Shown here in pieces: positions 26,125-36,012 of a stretch of 64,000 nt of DNA. A program made the position numbers and the translations under genes. Within the stretch, counting starts at the first letter, position 1. Each line of letters begins with the position of its first letter. Below the pieces are notes generated by a model, which was not told the DNA's origin, did no database searches, and saw only the letters and a list, made by a program, of their open reading frames with translations. The DNA comes from Lichenicola sp964247735 (GTDB taxonomy: Bacteria; Pseudomonadota; Alphaproteobacteria; Acetobacterales; Acetobacteraceae), in NCBI GenBank assembly GCA_964247735.1, contig CAXTVS010000007.1, positions 37,175 through 101,174 of the forward strand, written 5' to 3'.

Positions 26125-27531
26125 TCAGAAGTGGATCGCCTGCCCCCAGGCATCCAGCACCGCCTCGTGCATGGTCTCGCTGACGGTAGGGTGCGGGAAC
26201 ACCGTGTGCATCAGCTCCTGCTCGGTGGTCTCCAGCGTCCGGCCGATGGCGTAGCCCTGGATCATCTCCGTGACCTCCGCGCCGACCAGGTGCGCACCCA
26301 GCAGCTCGCCCGTCTTGGCGTCGAACACGGTCTTGGCCATGCCCTCCGGCTCGCCCATGGCGATCGCCTTGCCGTTGCCGATGAACGGGAACCTGCCGAC
26401 CCGGACCTCGCGGCCTTCCGCCCGCGCCTTGGCCTCGGTCCAGCCGACGCTCGCCACCTGCGGCCGGCAATAGGTGCAGCCGGGGATGTTGGTCCAGTCG
26501 ATCGGGTGCACGTCGAGGCCGGCGATCTTCTCCACGCACAGCACGCCCTCGTGGCTCGCCTTGTGCGCGAGCCAGGGCGCGCCGGCGAGGTCGCCGATCG
26601 CGTACACGCCGGGCTCGCCGGTGCGGCAGAAATGGTCGATCACCACGTGGGTCTTCTCGACCACGACCTTCGTGCCCTCGATCCCGATGTTCTCCACGTT
26701 GCCGACGATGCCCACCGCGGAGATGACGCGGTCGAACTCCAGCGTCTCGCTCCTGCCGCCGGCCTCGATGGCGATGGTGACGCTGTCCGCGCTCTTTTCC
26801 GCCTTGCCGATCCTGGCGCCGGTGAGAATGCGCATGCCCTGCTTCTCGAACGCCTTACGGGCGAAGGCGGCGATCTCGACGTCCTCCACGGGAAGGATGC
26901 GGTCCACCACCTCGGCCACGGTCACGTCCGCACCCATGTTGCGGTAGAAGCTCGCGAACTCGATGCCGATGGCGCCGGAACCGATCACCAGCAGGCGCTT
27001 GGGCATCAGCGTCGGCACCATCGCCTCGCGGTAGGACCAGACGAGGTTGTCCGGCTCCAGCCCGGGCAACACGCGCGCACGCGCGCCGGTGGCGAGGATC
27101 ACGTGAGGCGCGGTCAGGGCCGCGAGCGGGGCGCCATCCCTGATCACCGCGACCTTGCGCTTGTCGCCGTCGATGCCGTCCAGGGCGCCGTGCCCGTCGA
27201 ACACGGACACCTTGTTCTTGCGCAGCAGGTGGCCGATGCCCGACGAGAGCTGCTTCGCCACGCCGCGCGAGCGCTTGACCACCTTCTCCAGGTCGTAGCG
27301 GATGTTGTCGGCGGCGAAGCCGAACTCGCCCAGGTTGTGCAGCAGGTGGTTGATCTCGGACGAGCGGAGCAGCGTCTTGGTCGGGATGCAGCCCCAGTTG
27401 AGGCAGATGCCGCCGAGATGGGTGCTCTCGACCACCGCTACCTTCAGCTTGAGCTGGGCGGCGCGGATCGCGGCGACGTAGCCGCCGGGCCCGCCGCCTA
27501 TGACGATCAGGTCGAACTCGGTCTCGGCCAT
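26125..27531 (-). CDS. lpdA: Dihydrolipoyl dehydrogenase (E3)
   Basis: Reoxidises the dihydrolipoyl group with NAD+. 468 aa: FAD-binding VIGGGPGGYVAAIRAA, redox disulfide C43-x4-C48 in GICLNWGCIPTK, NAD-binding VIGSGAIGIEFASF, and the C-terminal catalytic HPTVSETMHEAVLD. It starts 4 bases after the E2 stop, so it is the E3 dedicated to the pyruvate dehydrogenase complex. Confidence 0.96.
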   Translation of the reverse strand: MAETEFDLIVIGGGPGGYVAAIRAAQLKLKVAVVESTHLGGICLNWGCIPTKTLLRSSEINHLLHNLGEFGFAADNIRYDLEKVVKRSRGVAKQLSSGIGHLLRKNKVSVFDGHGALDGIDGDKRKVAVIRDGAPLAALTAPHVILATGARARVLPGLEPDNLVWSYREAMVPTLMPKRLLVIGSGAIGIEFASFYRNMGADVTVAEVVDRILPVEDVEIAAFARKAFEKQGMRILTGARIGKAEKSADSVTIAIEAGGRSETLEFDRVISAVGIVGNVENIGIEGTKVVVEKTHVVIDHFCRTGEPGVYAIGDLAGAPWLAHKASHEGVLCVEKIAGLDVHPIDWTNIPGCTYCRPQVASVGWTEAKARAEGREVRVGRFPFIGNGKAIAMGEPEGMAKTVFDAKTGELLGAHLVGAEVTEMIQGYAIGRTLETTEQELMHTVFPHPTVSETMHEAVLDAWGQAIHF

Positions 27532-27535
27532 CGCT

Positions 27536-28876
27536 TCAGATCACCAGGCTCAGCGGGTTCTCGACCACGCTCTTGAACACTGACGCCCATTGCGCCGCCA
27601 GCGCGCCGTCCACCGCGCGGTGGTCCACCGACAGCGTCGCCGTCATCACGTTGGCGACCTCGATGCGGTCGCCGTCCGCGCCGCTGCGCACCACCGCGCG
27701 CTTCTCGCTGGCGCTGACCGCCAGGATGCCCGCCTGCGGCGGGTTGAGGATGGCGGAGAACTGCCGGACCCCGAACATGCCCATGTTGGAGATCGAGAAC
27801 CCGCCGCCCTGGAACTCCTCGGGGCGCAGCTTGCCCTCGCGGGCCCGGGCGATCAGCGCGCGCGCCTCGGCGCTGATCTGCGCCAGCGACTTCTTCTCGG
27901 CCGAGCGCACGATCGGCGTGATCAGCCCGTCCGGGATCGACACCGCGACCGAGATGTCGACGTCCTCGTACTCGATGATCGCCTCGTCGGTGTAGCTGGC
28001 ATTAACCTTGGGCACGCGGGTCAGGGTGACGGCGCAGGCCTTGATCAGCATGTCGTTGACCGACAGCTTGAACGAGCCCGCCCCTTCCGGGGAGGCGTGG
28101 TTGAGCTGGCCGCGCAGGGTGAGCAGCGCGTCCATCTCCACGTCGATCGACACGTAGAAATGCGGCACGAACTGCTTGGACTCCGACAGCCGGCGCGCGA
28201 TCACGCGGCGGATGTTGGAGTTCGGCACCACACGGTGCGGCGCGGTGATCGGCACCGGCGTCGGACGCACCGGAGCAGGCGCCGGCGCCTGCGGCGGAAC
28301 GCCAGCCTGGGCCGGTGCCGGAGCCGCCTGCTTCGCGGCCTGCTGCGGCGGCGCCGAGCGCGCAGCCTCGACGTCGGCGCGGATGATGCGGTTGTTCGGC
28401 CCGGATCCCTTGATCGTCGACAGGTCGAGCCCGGCTTCCCCGGCCAGACGGCGTGCCAGCGGCGAGGCGAACACGCGGCTGCCGCTGTCGCTGGTCCCGG
28501 CGGCGGTGGCGGGAACGGGTGCTGCCGGTGCCGAGTGTGCGGCAGGCGGTTCTGAACCCTGGCTGGTCGGCTCCGCCGCCTGCTTCGGCGCTTCCGCCCG
28601 CGCCCCGTCGCTGGCCGCGTCCGGCACCGCCTCGCCGTCGCCGACCAGGATGCCGATCGGCGCGTTGACCTTCACCCCCTCGGTGCCGTCCGCGACCAGG
28701 ATGCGACCGAGGATGCCCTCGTCGACCGCCTCGACCTCCATGGTTGCCTTGTCGGTCTCGATCTCGGCGATCACGTCGCCGGATGCAACCGCGTCGCCTT
28801 CCTTCTTCAGCCAGCGCGCCAGGGTGCCTTCAGTCATGGTCGGCGACAGCGCCGGCATGAGGATGTTCACGGACAT
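27536..28876 (-). CDS. pdhC: Pyruvate dehydrogenase E2, dihydrolipoamide acetyltransferase
   Basis: Core subunit transferring acetyl to CoA. 446 aa: one lipoyl domain (1-80) with the lipoylated Lys in IETDKATMEVEAV, an Ala/Pro/Glu-rich linker, the peripheral-subunit-binding domain (RVFASPLARRLAGEAG), another Pro/Ala linker, and the acetyltransferase domain with the active-site DHRAVDGALAAQW near the end. The stop is 4 bases before lpdA. The lipoyl domain is nearly the same as that on E1 beta. Confidence 0.96.
   Translation of the reverse strand: MSVNILMPALSPTMTEGTLARWLKKEGDAVASGDVIAEIETDKATMEVEAVDEGILGRILVADGTEGVKVNAPIGILVGDGEAVPDAASDGARAEAPKQAAEPTSQGSEPPAAHSAPAAPVPATAAGTSDSGSRVFASPLARRLAGEAGLDLSTIKGSGPNNRIIRADVEAARSAPPQQAAKQAAPAPAQAGVPPQAPAPAPVRPTPVPITAPHRVVPNSNIRRVIARRLSESKQFVPHFYVSIDVEMDALLTLRGQLNHASPEGAGSFKLSVNDMLIKACAVTLTRVPKVNASYTDEAIIEYEDVDISVAVSIPDGLITPIVRSAEKKSLAQISAEARALIARAREGKLRPEEFQGGGFSISNMGMFGVRQFSAILNPPQAGILAVSASEKRAVVRSGADGDRIEVANVMTATLSVDHRAVDGALAAQWASVFKSVVENPLSLVI
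28640..28876 (-). repeat. Lipoyl-domain repeat, E2 copy
   Basis: Encodes the lipoyl domain of E2; the equivalent segment starting pdhB (about 30026-30262) encodes almost the same protein (shared LARWLKK, GDVIAEIETDKATMEVEAV, VNAPI). The DNA is also very similar, with stretches such as the IETDKATMEVEAV codons nearly the same, so the two arose by duplication and may exchange by gene conversion. Confidence 0.7.
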
Positions 28877-28888
28877 GGGCGGCGACCT

Positions 28889-30262
<1,374 letters not shown>

Positions 30263-30266
30263 GACC

Positions 30267-31280
30267 TCAGGCCTCCACCAGGATGTCGGTCCACAGCTCG
30301 GACGGATCGGGCTCCGGGCTGTCCTGCGCGAACTGCGCCGCCTCCGCGACCAATCGCTTGATCTCGTCGTCGGTGGCCTTGAGCGTCGCCTCCTCGACCC
30401 CGAGCTCCAGCAGCGCGCGGCGCACCTGCTCGATCGCGTCGTGGGTGCGGCGCATCTCCTCGACCTCCTCGCGGGTGCGGTACTTGGCCGGGTCCGACAT
30501 GGAATGGCCGCGATAGCGGTAGGTGCTCATCTCCAGCAGGTACGGGCCGTTCCCGCCGCGGCAATGCGTCACCGCCTCGCGCGCCGCCTCGCGCACCGCG
30601 ACCACGTCCATGCCGTCGACCCGCTGCCCCGGGATGCCCCACGGCTCGCCGTTGCGGTGCAACGCCTTGGAGGCGGAGGAGCGCGCAGCACTCGTGCCCA
30701 TGCCGTACTGGTTGTTCTCGATCACGAAGATGCAGGGCAGGGCGTGCAGCGCCGCCAGGTTGAAGCTCTCGAACACCTGGCCCTGGTTGGAGGCGCCGTC
30801 GCCCATGTAGGCCACCGCCACCTCGTCGGTGCCGCGATACTTGTTGGCGAAGGCGAGGCCGGCGCCGATCGGCACCTGCGCGCCGACGATGCCGTGGCCG
30901 CCGTAAAAGTTCTCCTTCTTGGAAAACATGTGCATGGAGCCGCCCTTGCCGCGCGAGTAGCCGGTGGCGCGGCCGGTCAGCTCGGCCATCACCCCCTTTG
31001 GCTCCATCCCGCAGGCCAGCATGTGCCCATGGTCGCGATACGAGGTGACGATCTTGTCGCCGGGCTTGAGCGCCATCTGCACGCCCACCACCACCGCCTC
31101 CTGGCCGATATAGAGGTGGCAGAAGCCGCCGATCAGCCCCATGCCGTAGAGCTGCCCGGTGCGCTCCTCGAAGCGCCGGATCAGCAGCATGTCGTGATAC
31201 GCGCGGGTCAGCTCGTCCTGCGTCATGGAAGGCGCATTGCCGCCGCGGGGCGCCTGCACCAGCTTCGTCGCTCCGCTCAT
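30267..31280 (-). CDS. pdhA: Pyruvate dehydrogenase E1 alpha
   Basis: Thiamine-diphosphate subunit that decarboxylates pyruvate together with E1 beta. 337 aa: ThDP/Mg motif from VAYMGDGASNQGQVFESFN, phosphorylation-loop-like YRYRGHSMSDPAKYRTREE, and GGKGSMHMF-type RGKGGSMHMFSK. Its ATG overlaps the moaC stop (ATGA), an unusual partner, while the more common neighbours eno and ftsB are 16 kb away. Confidence 0.96.
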   Translation of the reverse strand: MSGATKLVQAPRGGNAPSMTQDELTRAYHDMLLIRRFEERTGQLYGMGLIGGFCHLYIGQEAVVVGVQMALKPGDKIVTSYRDHGHMLACGMEPKGVMAELTGRATGYSRGKGGSMHMFSKKENFYGGHGIVGAQVPIGAGLAFANKYRGTDEVAVAYMGDGASNQGQVFESFNLAALHALPCIFVIENNQYGMGTSAARSSASKALHRNGEPWGIPGQRVDGMDVVAVREAAREAVTHCRGGNGPYLLEMSTYRYRGHSMSDPAKYRTREEVEEMRRTHDAIEQVRRALLELGVEEATLKATDDEIKRLVAEAAQFAQDSPEPDPSELWTDILVEA

Positions 31281-31831
31281 CCCTGGTCCCCGTTCCTGTC
31301 TGCTTCCGGGCGGGCAGAACCCGTTCCGCGTTCATGCCGGTCCTGCACGGCCGGCTCGTCCCATGTGCCGGACTTGCCACCGGCCTTGTGCACCACGCGC
31401 AGCGACTCGATCCGCATGTGTCGGTCGACCGCCTTGCACATGTCGTAGAGGGTCAGGGCGGCGACGCTCGCCGCGGTCAAGGCCTCCATCTCCACGCCCG
31501 TCTGCCCGGTCGTGCGCACGACGGTCCCGATCGAGACCGCATCCCCGCCCGGCTCCGGCGCCAGGGTCACCGACACTGCGGTGATCGGCAGCGGGTGGCA
31601 GAGCGGGATCAGCTCGGCGGTCCGCTTCGCCGCCATGATGCCCGCGATCCGCGCGGCTGCGAAGACGTCGCCCTTGGGCAGGCTCCCGGACAGGATCAGC
31701 CGCAGCGTCTCAGGGCGCATCGACACCCGCGCCGCCGCCGTGGCCTCGCGCGCCGTCGCCGCCTTTCCCGACACGTCCACCATGCGGGCGTGGCCGGCAT
31801 CGTCGAGGTGGCTCAGCCGGTCGCCATCCAT
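31277..31831 (-). CDS. moaC: Cyclic pyranopterin monophosphate synthase
   Basis: Second half of the first step of molybdenum-cofactor synthesis, with MoaA. 184 aa: LSHLDDAGHARMVDVSGK at the N-terminus, KRTAELIPLCHPLPI and GVEMEALTAASVAALTLYDM in the core, which includes the family's active-site residues. The roughly 25-residue C-terminal tail (after KAGGKSGTW) is polar and not conserved. It lies between trpC (2 bases) and pdhA (4-base overlap); trpC-moaC is a known alphaproteobacterial pair. Confidence 0.95.
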   Translation of the reverse strand: MDGDRLSHLDDAGHARMVDVSGKAATAREATAAARVSMRPETLRLILSGSLPKGDVFAAARIAGIMAAKRTAELIPLCHPLPITAVSVTLAPEPGGDAVSIGTVVRTTGQTGVEMEALTAASVAALTLYDMCKAVDRHMRIESLRVVHKAGGKSGTWDEPAVQDRHERGTGSARPEADRNGDQG

Positions 31832-31833
31832 GG

Positions 31834-32715
31834 TCAGATCGGCCCGAGCAGGGCGGCGCAGGCAGCGCCAGGGTCAGACTGCCGAAGCAAGCTTTCGCCG
31901 ACCAGGAAGCAGGTGGCGCCGGCGCTGCTCAGCCGCAGCACGTCGTCCCGGGTCCGTATGCCGCTTTCCGCCACCACGATGCGGTCGGGCGGCACCCCCG
32001 GCGCCAGCGTGAGCGTGGTCTCCAGGTCGGTGCGGAGCGTGCGGAGGTTGCGGTTGTTGACGCCGATCAGGGAGGTGTTCAGCCCCAGCGCCCGGTACAG
32101 CTCGGCCTGGTCGTGCACCTCCACCAGCACGTCGAGGTCGAGCGAGCGGGCCAGCTCCAGCAGCTCCTCGGCCACGGAATCGGTCAGCGCCGCCATGATC
32201 AGCAGGATGCAGTCGGCGCCGATCAGGCGGCTCTCGTAGACCTGCCACGGGTCGACGATGAAGTCCTTGCGCAGCACCGGCAGCTTCACCGCGGCACGGG
32301 CGATCTGCAGGTCGGCGACGTGGCCCCCGAACGACGGCCCCTCGGTCAGCACCGACAGGCACACCGCGCCGCCGGCCTCGTACTGGCGCGCGATCGCCGC
32401 CGGATCGTATTCCGGACGGATCATGCCCCCGGACGGGGACGCCTTCTTGATCTCGGCGATCATGCCGACCTGGTGGTGCGCGGTGGTCAGCTTCAGCGCC
32501 TGGCCGAACCCGCGCGGCGCCTCGGCGAGGTCGCGCAGGCGCAGCCGGATCTCCTTCAGCGGCAGGCCGGCCGAGCGGCGGGCCACCTCTTCCCGCGTCT
32601 GGGCGCAGATCCGGGCCAGCACGTCCGGGATCTTTCCGTGCTGCAGGTCCCGATCCGGATCGGGCTCGGTCATCAGGGCGCCGCGCCCGGTTGAACGCTG
32701 TTCAAGTTGAAGCAT
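31834..32715 (-). CDS. trpC: Indole-3-glycerol phosphate synthase
   Basis: Fourth step of tryptophan synthesis. 293 aa from the ATG at 32715, 2 bases after the trpD stop; an ATG at 32673 would give 279 aa. TIM-barrel motifs: MIAEIKKASPSGGMIRPEYD, VLRKDFIVDPWQVYES, IGVNNRNLRTL and VVAESGIRTRDDV, with the catalytic Lys in EIKKASPS and RKDF. A mono-functional enzyme, not fused to TrpF. Confidence 0.95.
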   Translation of the reverse strand: MLQLEQRSTGRGALMTEPDPDRDLQHGKIPDVLARICAQTREEVARRSAGLPLKEIRLRLRDLAEAPRGFGQALKLTTAHHQVGMIAEIKKASPSGGMIRPEYDPAAIARQYEAGGAVCLSVLTEGPSFGGHVADLQIARAAVKLPVLRKDFIVDPWQVYESRLIGADCILLIMAALTDSVAEELLELARSLDLDVLVEVHDQAELYRALGLNTSLIGVNNRNLRTLRTDLETTLTLAPGVPPDRIVVAESGIRTRDDVLRLSSAGATCFLVGESLLRQSDPGAACAALLGPI

Positions 32716-32717
32716 CC

Positions 32718-33854
32718 TCAGCTGTCGCCGTCCCGCATTCCGGACACCGGCTGCCGGCGCATCGCCGTCAGGATCGCCAGCGCCGCACCGTCGTCGATCG
32801 CCCGGGCCGCATGGCCGAGGCCGTCGCGCAGTTCCTCGATCGGCGCCGCCACGTCGGCTATCTCCTCCGGATCCCGTCCTGGATCAACTGGTCCACGCAG
32901 GGAGATGCGGCCGCGCGCGCTCACCTGCAAGGCGGCGGACGCGTTGAGCAGCACCGTGTCCCGGTAGGGGCTGCGCTCCCCGGACAGCAGGCGCTCCAGC
33001 GCCGCAGCGTTGGACACGGCGTCGCCACCGGCGATGGCGCCTACGGGATGCGCCGGCAGGCCGAGATCGGCCGCCTCGAAGCTGAACCGCGTTAGCCTTC
33101 CGTCGTCCAGCGCCACCACACGGTTGACGCCGCACAGGCCGAGCTCATCCAGCCCATTCGCAGCACCACCGGGCGCATCCTCGCCATGCACCACCCAGAC
33201 ACGGTCCGAGCCGAGTCGGCCCAGGGTTCGGGCGATCGGCTCCTGCCAGGCCGGGTCGAACACGCCGATCATCTGCCGGCGCACCCCAGCAGGGTTGCAC
33301 AAAGGGCCAAGCAGGTTGAACACGGTGCGGAAGCCGAGCTCGATGCGCACGGCAGCCGCGTGGCGCACGGCCGGGTGGTGCAACGGAGCGGACAGGAACG
33401 CGATCCCGTGCCGCTGCAGCGCGTGCTCCAGCGCTCTGGCGTCGGCGTCGAGGCGCAGGCCCAGCGCCTGCAGCGTGTCGATGGCGCCAGCGCGCGACGA
33501 CATCGCCCGGTTGCCATGCTTGGCGACCGGCACACCGAGCGCCGCCACCACGAAGGCGACCGCGGTGGACACGTTCAGGGTCCCGTGGCCATCGCCGCCG
33601 GTGCCGCACACGTCGATCGCATCCGCCACGCCAGGCACCGCCAGCATCCGCGCCCGCATGGCGCGCGCGGCACCGGTCAGCTCGGCCGCGGTCTCGCCGC
33701 GCAGGCGCAGGCCCATGGCGAGGGCCGCGATCTGCGCCGGCGTCGCCTCACCCGACATCACGATTCCGAATGCCGTCTCGGCCTCGGCCTCGTCCAGCGT
33801 CGCGCCGGACGCGATCCGGGCCAGCACCGGCTTCAACTCGGAGAGATCGGCCAT
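32718..33854 (-). CDS. trpD: Anthranilate phosphoribosyltransferase
   Basis: Second step of tryptophan synthesis. 378 aa from the ATG at 33854, longer than the usual 340 because of a tail with DPGRDPEEIADVAAPIEELR. Core motifs: DVCGTGGDGHGTLNVSTAVA (PRPP binding), KHGNRAMSSRAGAIDTLQAL and FNLLGPLCNPAGVRRQMIGV. The larger open frame further upstream lacks homology. It lies between trpG (22 bases) and trpC. Confidence 0.95.
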   Translation of the reverse strand: MADLSELKPVLARIASGATLDEAEAETAFGIVMSGEATPAQIAALAMGLRLRGETAAELTGAARAMRARMLAVPGVADAIDVCGTGGDGHGTLNVSTAVAFVVAALGVPVAKHGNRAMSSRAGAIDTLQALGLRLDADARALEHALQRHGIAFLSAPLHHPAVRHAAAVRIELGFRTVFNLLGPLCNPAGVRRQMIGVFDPAWQEPIARTLGRLGSDRVWVVHGEDAPGGAANGLDELGLCGVNRVVALDDGRLTRFSFEAADLGLPAHPVGAIAGGDAVSNAAALERLLSGERSPYRDTVLLNASAALQVSARGRISLRGPVDPGRDPEEIADVAAPIEELRDGLGHAARAIDDGAALAILTAMRRQPVSGMRDGDS

Positions 33855-33876
33855 CCGGTCAGGACGGGTCCATCGC

Positions 33877-34476
33877 TCAGGCCGCCTTGACCGCGGACCG
33901 GTTCCGGCCGCGCACCAGGGCGAGGAAGTTGGCCAGGATCGCGTGGCCGTGCTCCGAGGCGATGCTTTCGGGATGGAACTGCACGCCGAAGATCGGCAGG
34001 TCACGGTGGCGCAGGCCCATGACCACGCCATCTGCGGTGCGGGCGGTCTCGACCAGCGTCGGGGGCAGGCTGTCCGGCCGCACCGCCAGGCTGTGGTAGC
34101 GTGTGGCGTTGAAGGGCGAGGGCAGGCCCTCGAACACGTCGCTGTTGTCGTGCCCGATCGGGCTGACCTTGCCGTGCATCGGCGCCGGCGCCCGCACCAC
34201 CTCGGCGCCGAACACCTGGCCGATCGCCTGGTGGCCGAGGCAGACGCCGAACACCGGCACGCGGCCGGCCGCCTCGGCGATCAGCTCGCAGCAGATCCCG
34301 GCCTCGTTCGGCGAACACGGGCCGGGCGACAGCACGATCGCTTCCGGCTCCAGCGCCAGCGCGTCGCGCGGCGACAGGGCGTCGTTGCGTCGCACGTCGC
34401 ACGTCGCCCCCAGCTCGCCCAGGTAGTGCACGAGGTTGAAGGTGAAGCTGTCGTAGTTGTCGATCAGCAGGATCAT
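33877..34476 (-). CDS. trpG: Anthranilate synthase glutamine amidotransferase subunit
   Basis: Class I glutaminase feeding ammonia to TrpE. 199 aa: MILLIDNYDSFTFNLVHYLG, LSPGPCSPNEAGI, nucleophile Cys in FGVCLGHQAIGQVFG, and the His-Glu of the triad in FGVQFHPESI. It may also serve PabB, as in other bacteria with a single subunit. It starts 48 bases after trpE. Confidence 0.95.
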   Translation of the reverse strand: MILLIDNYDSFTFNLVHYLGELGATCDVRRNDALSPRDALALEPEAIVLSPGPCSPNEAGICCELIAEAAGRVPVFGVCLGHQAIGQVFGAEVVRAPAPMHGKVSPIGHDNSDVFEGLPSPFNATRYHSLAVRPDSLPPTLVETARTADGVVMGLRHRDLPIFGVQFHPESIASEHGHAILANFLALVRGRNRSAVKAA

Positions 34477-34524
34477 GGTCGTATTGTGGGGATGGCCCGA
34501 GGCAGGGTCAAACGGGAGACGTGA

Positions 34525-36012
34525 TCAACGGGCGGCAGCCTGGGCGTCAGCGTGAGCCTGGGCCGCCTCCGCCGCACGGAACAGGGCGCGCGCCTTCTGC
34601 CGGGTTTCCTCGTACTCCGCCTCCGGCACGCTGTCCGCGACCACGCCGCAGCCGGCCTGGACGTGCATCGTGCCGTCCTTGAGCAGCGCCATGCGCAGGC
34701 CGATGCAGGTGTCCATGGTGCCGTCGGCGCCGAACCAGCCGATGCAGCCGGCATAGGTGCCGCGACGGGTCGGCTCCACTTCGTCGATGATCTGCATCGC
34801 CCGGATCTTCGGAGCGCCCGTCAGGGTGCCGGCGGGGAAACCCGCCACCAGCGCGTCGAGCGCGTCCAGCTCCGGACGCAGGGTGCCCTCCACCGTCGAG
34901 GAGATGTGCATGACGTGGCTGAAGCGCTCGATGGCGAAGCTTTCCCGCAACCGGACGCTGCCGAGTTCCGACACCCGGCCGACGTCGTTGCGGCCGAGAT
35001 CGACCAGCATCAGGTGCTCGGCGCGCTCCTTCGGATCGGCAAGCAGGTCGGCCGCCAGCGCCCGGTCGGCCTCGGGATCCGCGCCCCGGGGACGCGTGCC
35101 GGCGAGCGGGCGCACGGTGACGATGCCGTCACGCAGCCGCACCAGCACCTCCGGGCTGCTGCCGACCAGCTGGAAACAGCCCTCCCCGGTCGCGAGGTCG
35201 AGGAAGAACAGGAACGGCGCCGGGTTGATCCGCCGCAGGGCGCGGTAGAGCGCGAACGGCGGCAGCGCGAAGGGGACGGAGAAGCGCTGGCTCGGCACCA
35301 CCTGGAACGCGTCTCCGGCGGCGATGTACTCCTGGATGCGGCGCACCACGCCGAGGAAGCCGTCGCGGGTGAAGTTCGAGCATGGCTCGATCGGTGACGG
35401 CGGCGCTCGTTCCGGCGCCGGGTCAGCCAGCGGCGGCTCGGGGGGCAACTCCAGGGACAGCGCCGCCCGCGCGCGATCGAGCAGCGCGCGGGGATCGTCG
35501 TCCGCTTCCCGCACCGGCACGGCCAGGGTCAGCTCGTCGCGGACGTTGTCGAACACCGCGAACAGCGACGGGCGCAGCAGCATCGCTTCCGGCAGGCCGA
35601 GGTCGTCGGGCGGCGCGTCCGGCAGGTGCTCCATCCGGCGCACCGTGTCGTAGCCGAGATAGCCGAACACCCCGCCGATCATCGGCGGCAGGCCGGGCGG
35701 CAGGGGAAGGCGGCTGCCTGCGACCAGCGCCCGCAGGCTGTCGATCGCCGGCCGGTCGTCGGGCACGAAGCCCTGTCCGGTTCGGCAAGCGCGCGACGAC
35801 ACCGCGCCATCCTGGCAGCGCCAAAGGAGGTCCGGCAACAGGCCGATCACCGAGTAGCGGCCGCGCGCCGTGCCGCCCTCGATGCTTTCCAGCAGGAAGC
35901 CGTTGCGTTCCGCACCCGGCAGGTGGCGACGCAGCTTCAGGAAGGCCGCGACCGGGGTCAGCAGGTCCGCGGCCTCGACCGTCCAGACGACCGCGTCGCG
36001 GGCTCCGCTCAC
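34525..36012 (-). CDS. trpE: Anthranilate synthase component I
   Basis: Chorismate-using subunit. 495 aa from the GTG at 36012 (GTGA overlap with the ppiD stop). The chorismate domain carries DAFQVVPSQRFSVPF, VRPLAGTRPRGADPEADRAL, LMLVDLGRNDVGRVSELGS and FPAGTLTGAPKIRAMQIIDE. The N-terminal regulatory half includes the LLESIEGG motif of Trp feedback binding (in FLLESIEGGTARGRYSVIG). No leader peptide or attenuator was seen because trpE is internal to a longer run. Confidence 0.95.
   Translation of the reverse strand: MSGARDAVVWTVEAADLLTPVAAFLKLRRHLPGAERNGFLLESIEGGTARGRYSVIGLLPDLLWRCQDGAVSSRACRTGQGFVPDDRPAIDSLRALVAGSRLPLPPGLPPMIGGVFGYLGYDTVRRMEHLPDAPPDDLGLPEAMLLRPSLFAVFDNVRDELTLAVPVREADDDPRALLDRARAALSLELPPEPPLADPAPERAPPSPIEPCSNFTRDGFLGVVRRIQEYIAAGDAFQVVPSQRFSVPFALPPFALYRALRRINPAPFLFFLDLATGEGCFQLVGSSPEVLVRLRDGIVTVRPLAGTRPRGADPEADRALAADLLADPKERAEHLMLVDLGRNDVGRVSELGSVRLRESFAIERFSHVMHISSTVEGTLRPELDALDALVAGFPAGTLTGAPKIRAMQIIDEVEPTRRGTYAGCIGWFGADGTMDTCIGLRMALLKDGTMHVQAGCGVVADSVPEAEYEETRQKARALFRAAEAAQAHADAQAAAR

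Noticed and set aside
25099..27576. An 825-codon plus-strand open frame opposite lipA and lpdA.
   Set aside because: Same reason: the opposite strand holds complete, motif-bearing genes.
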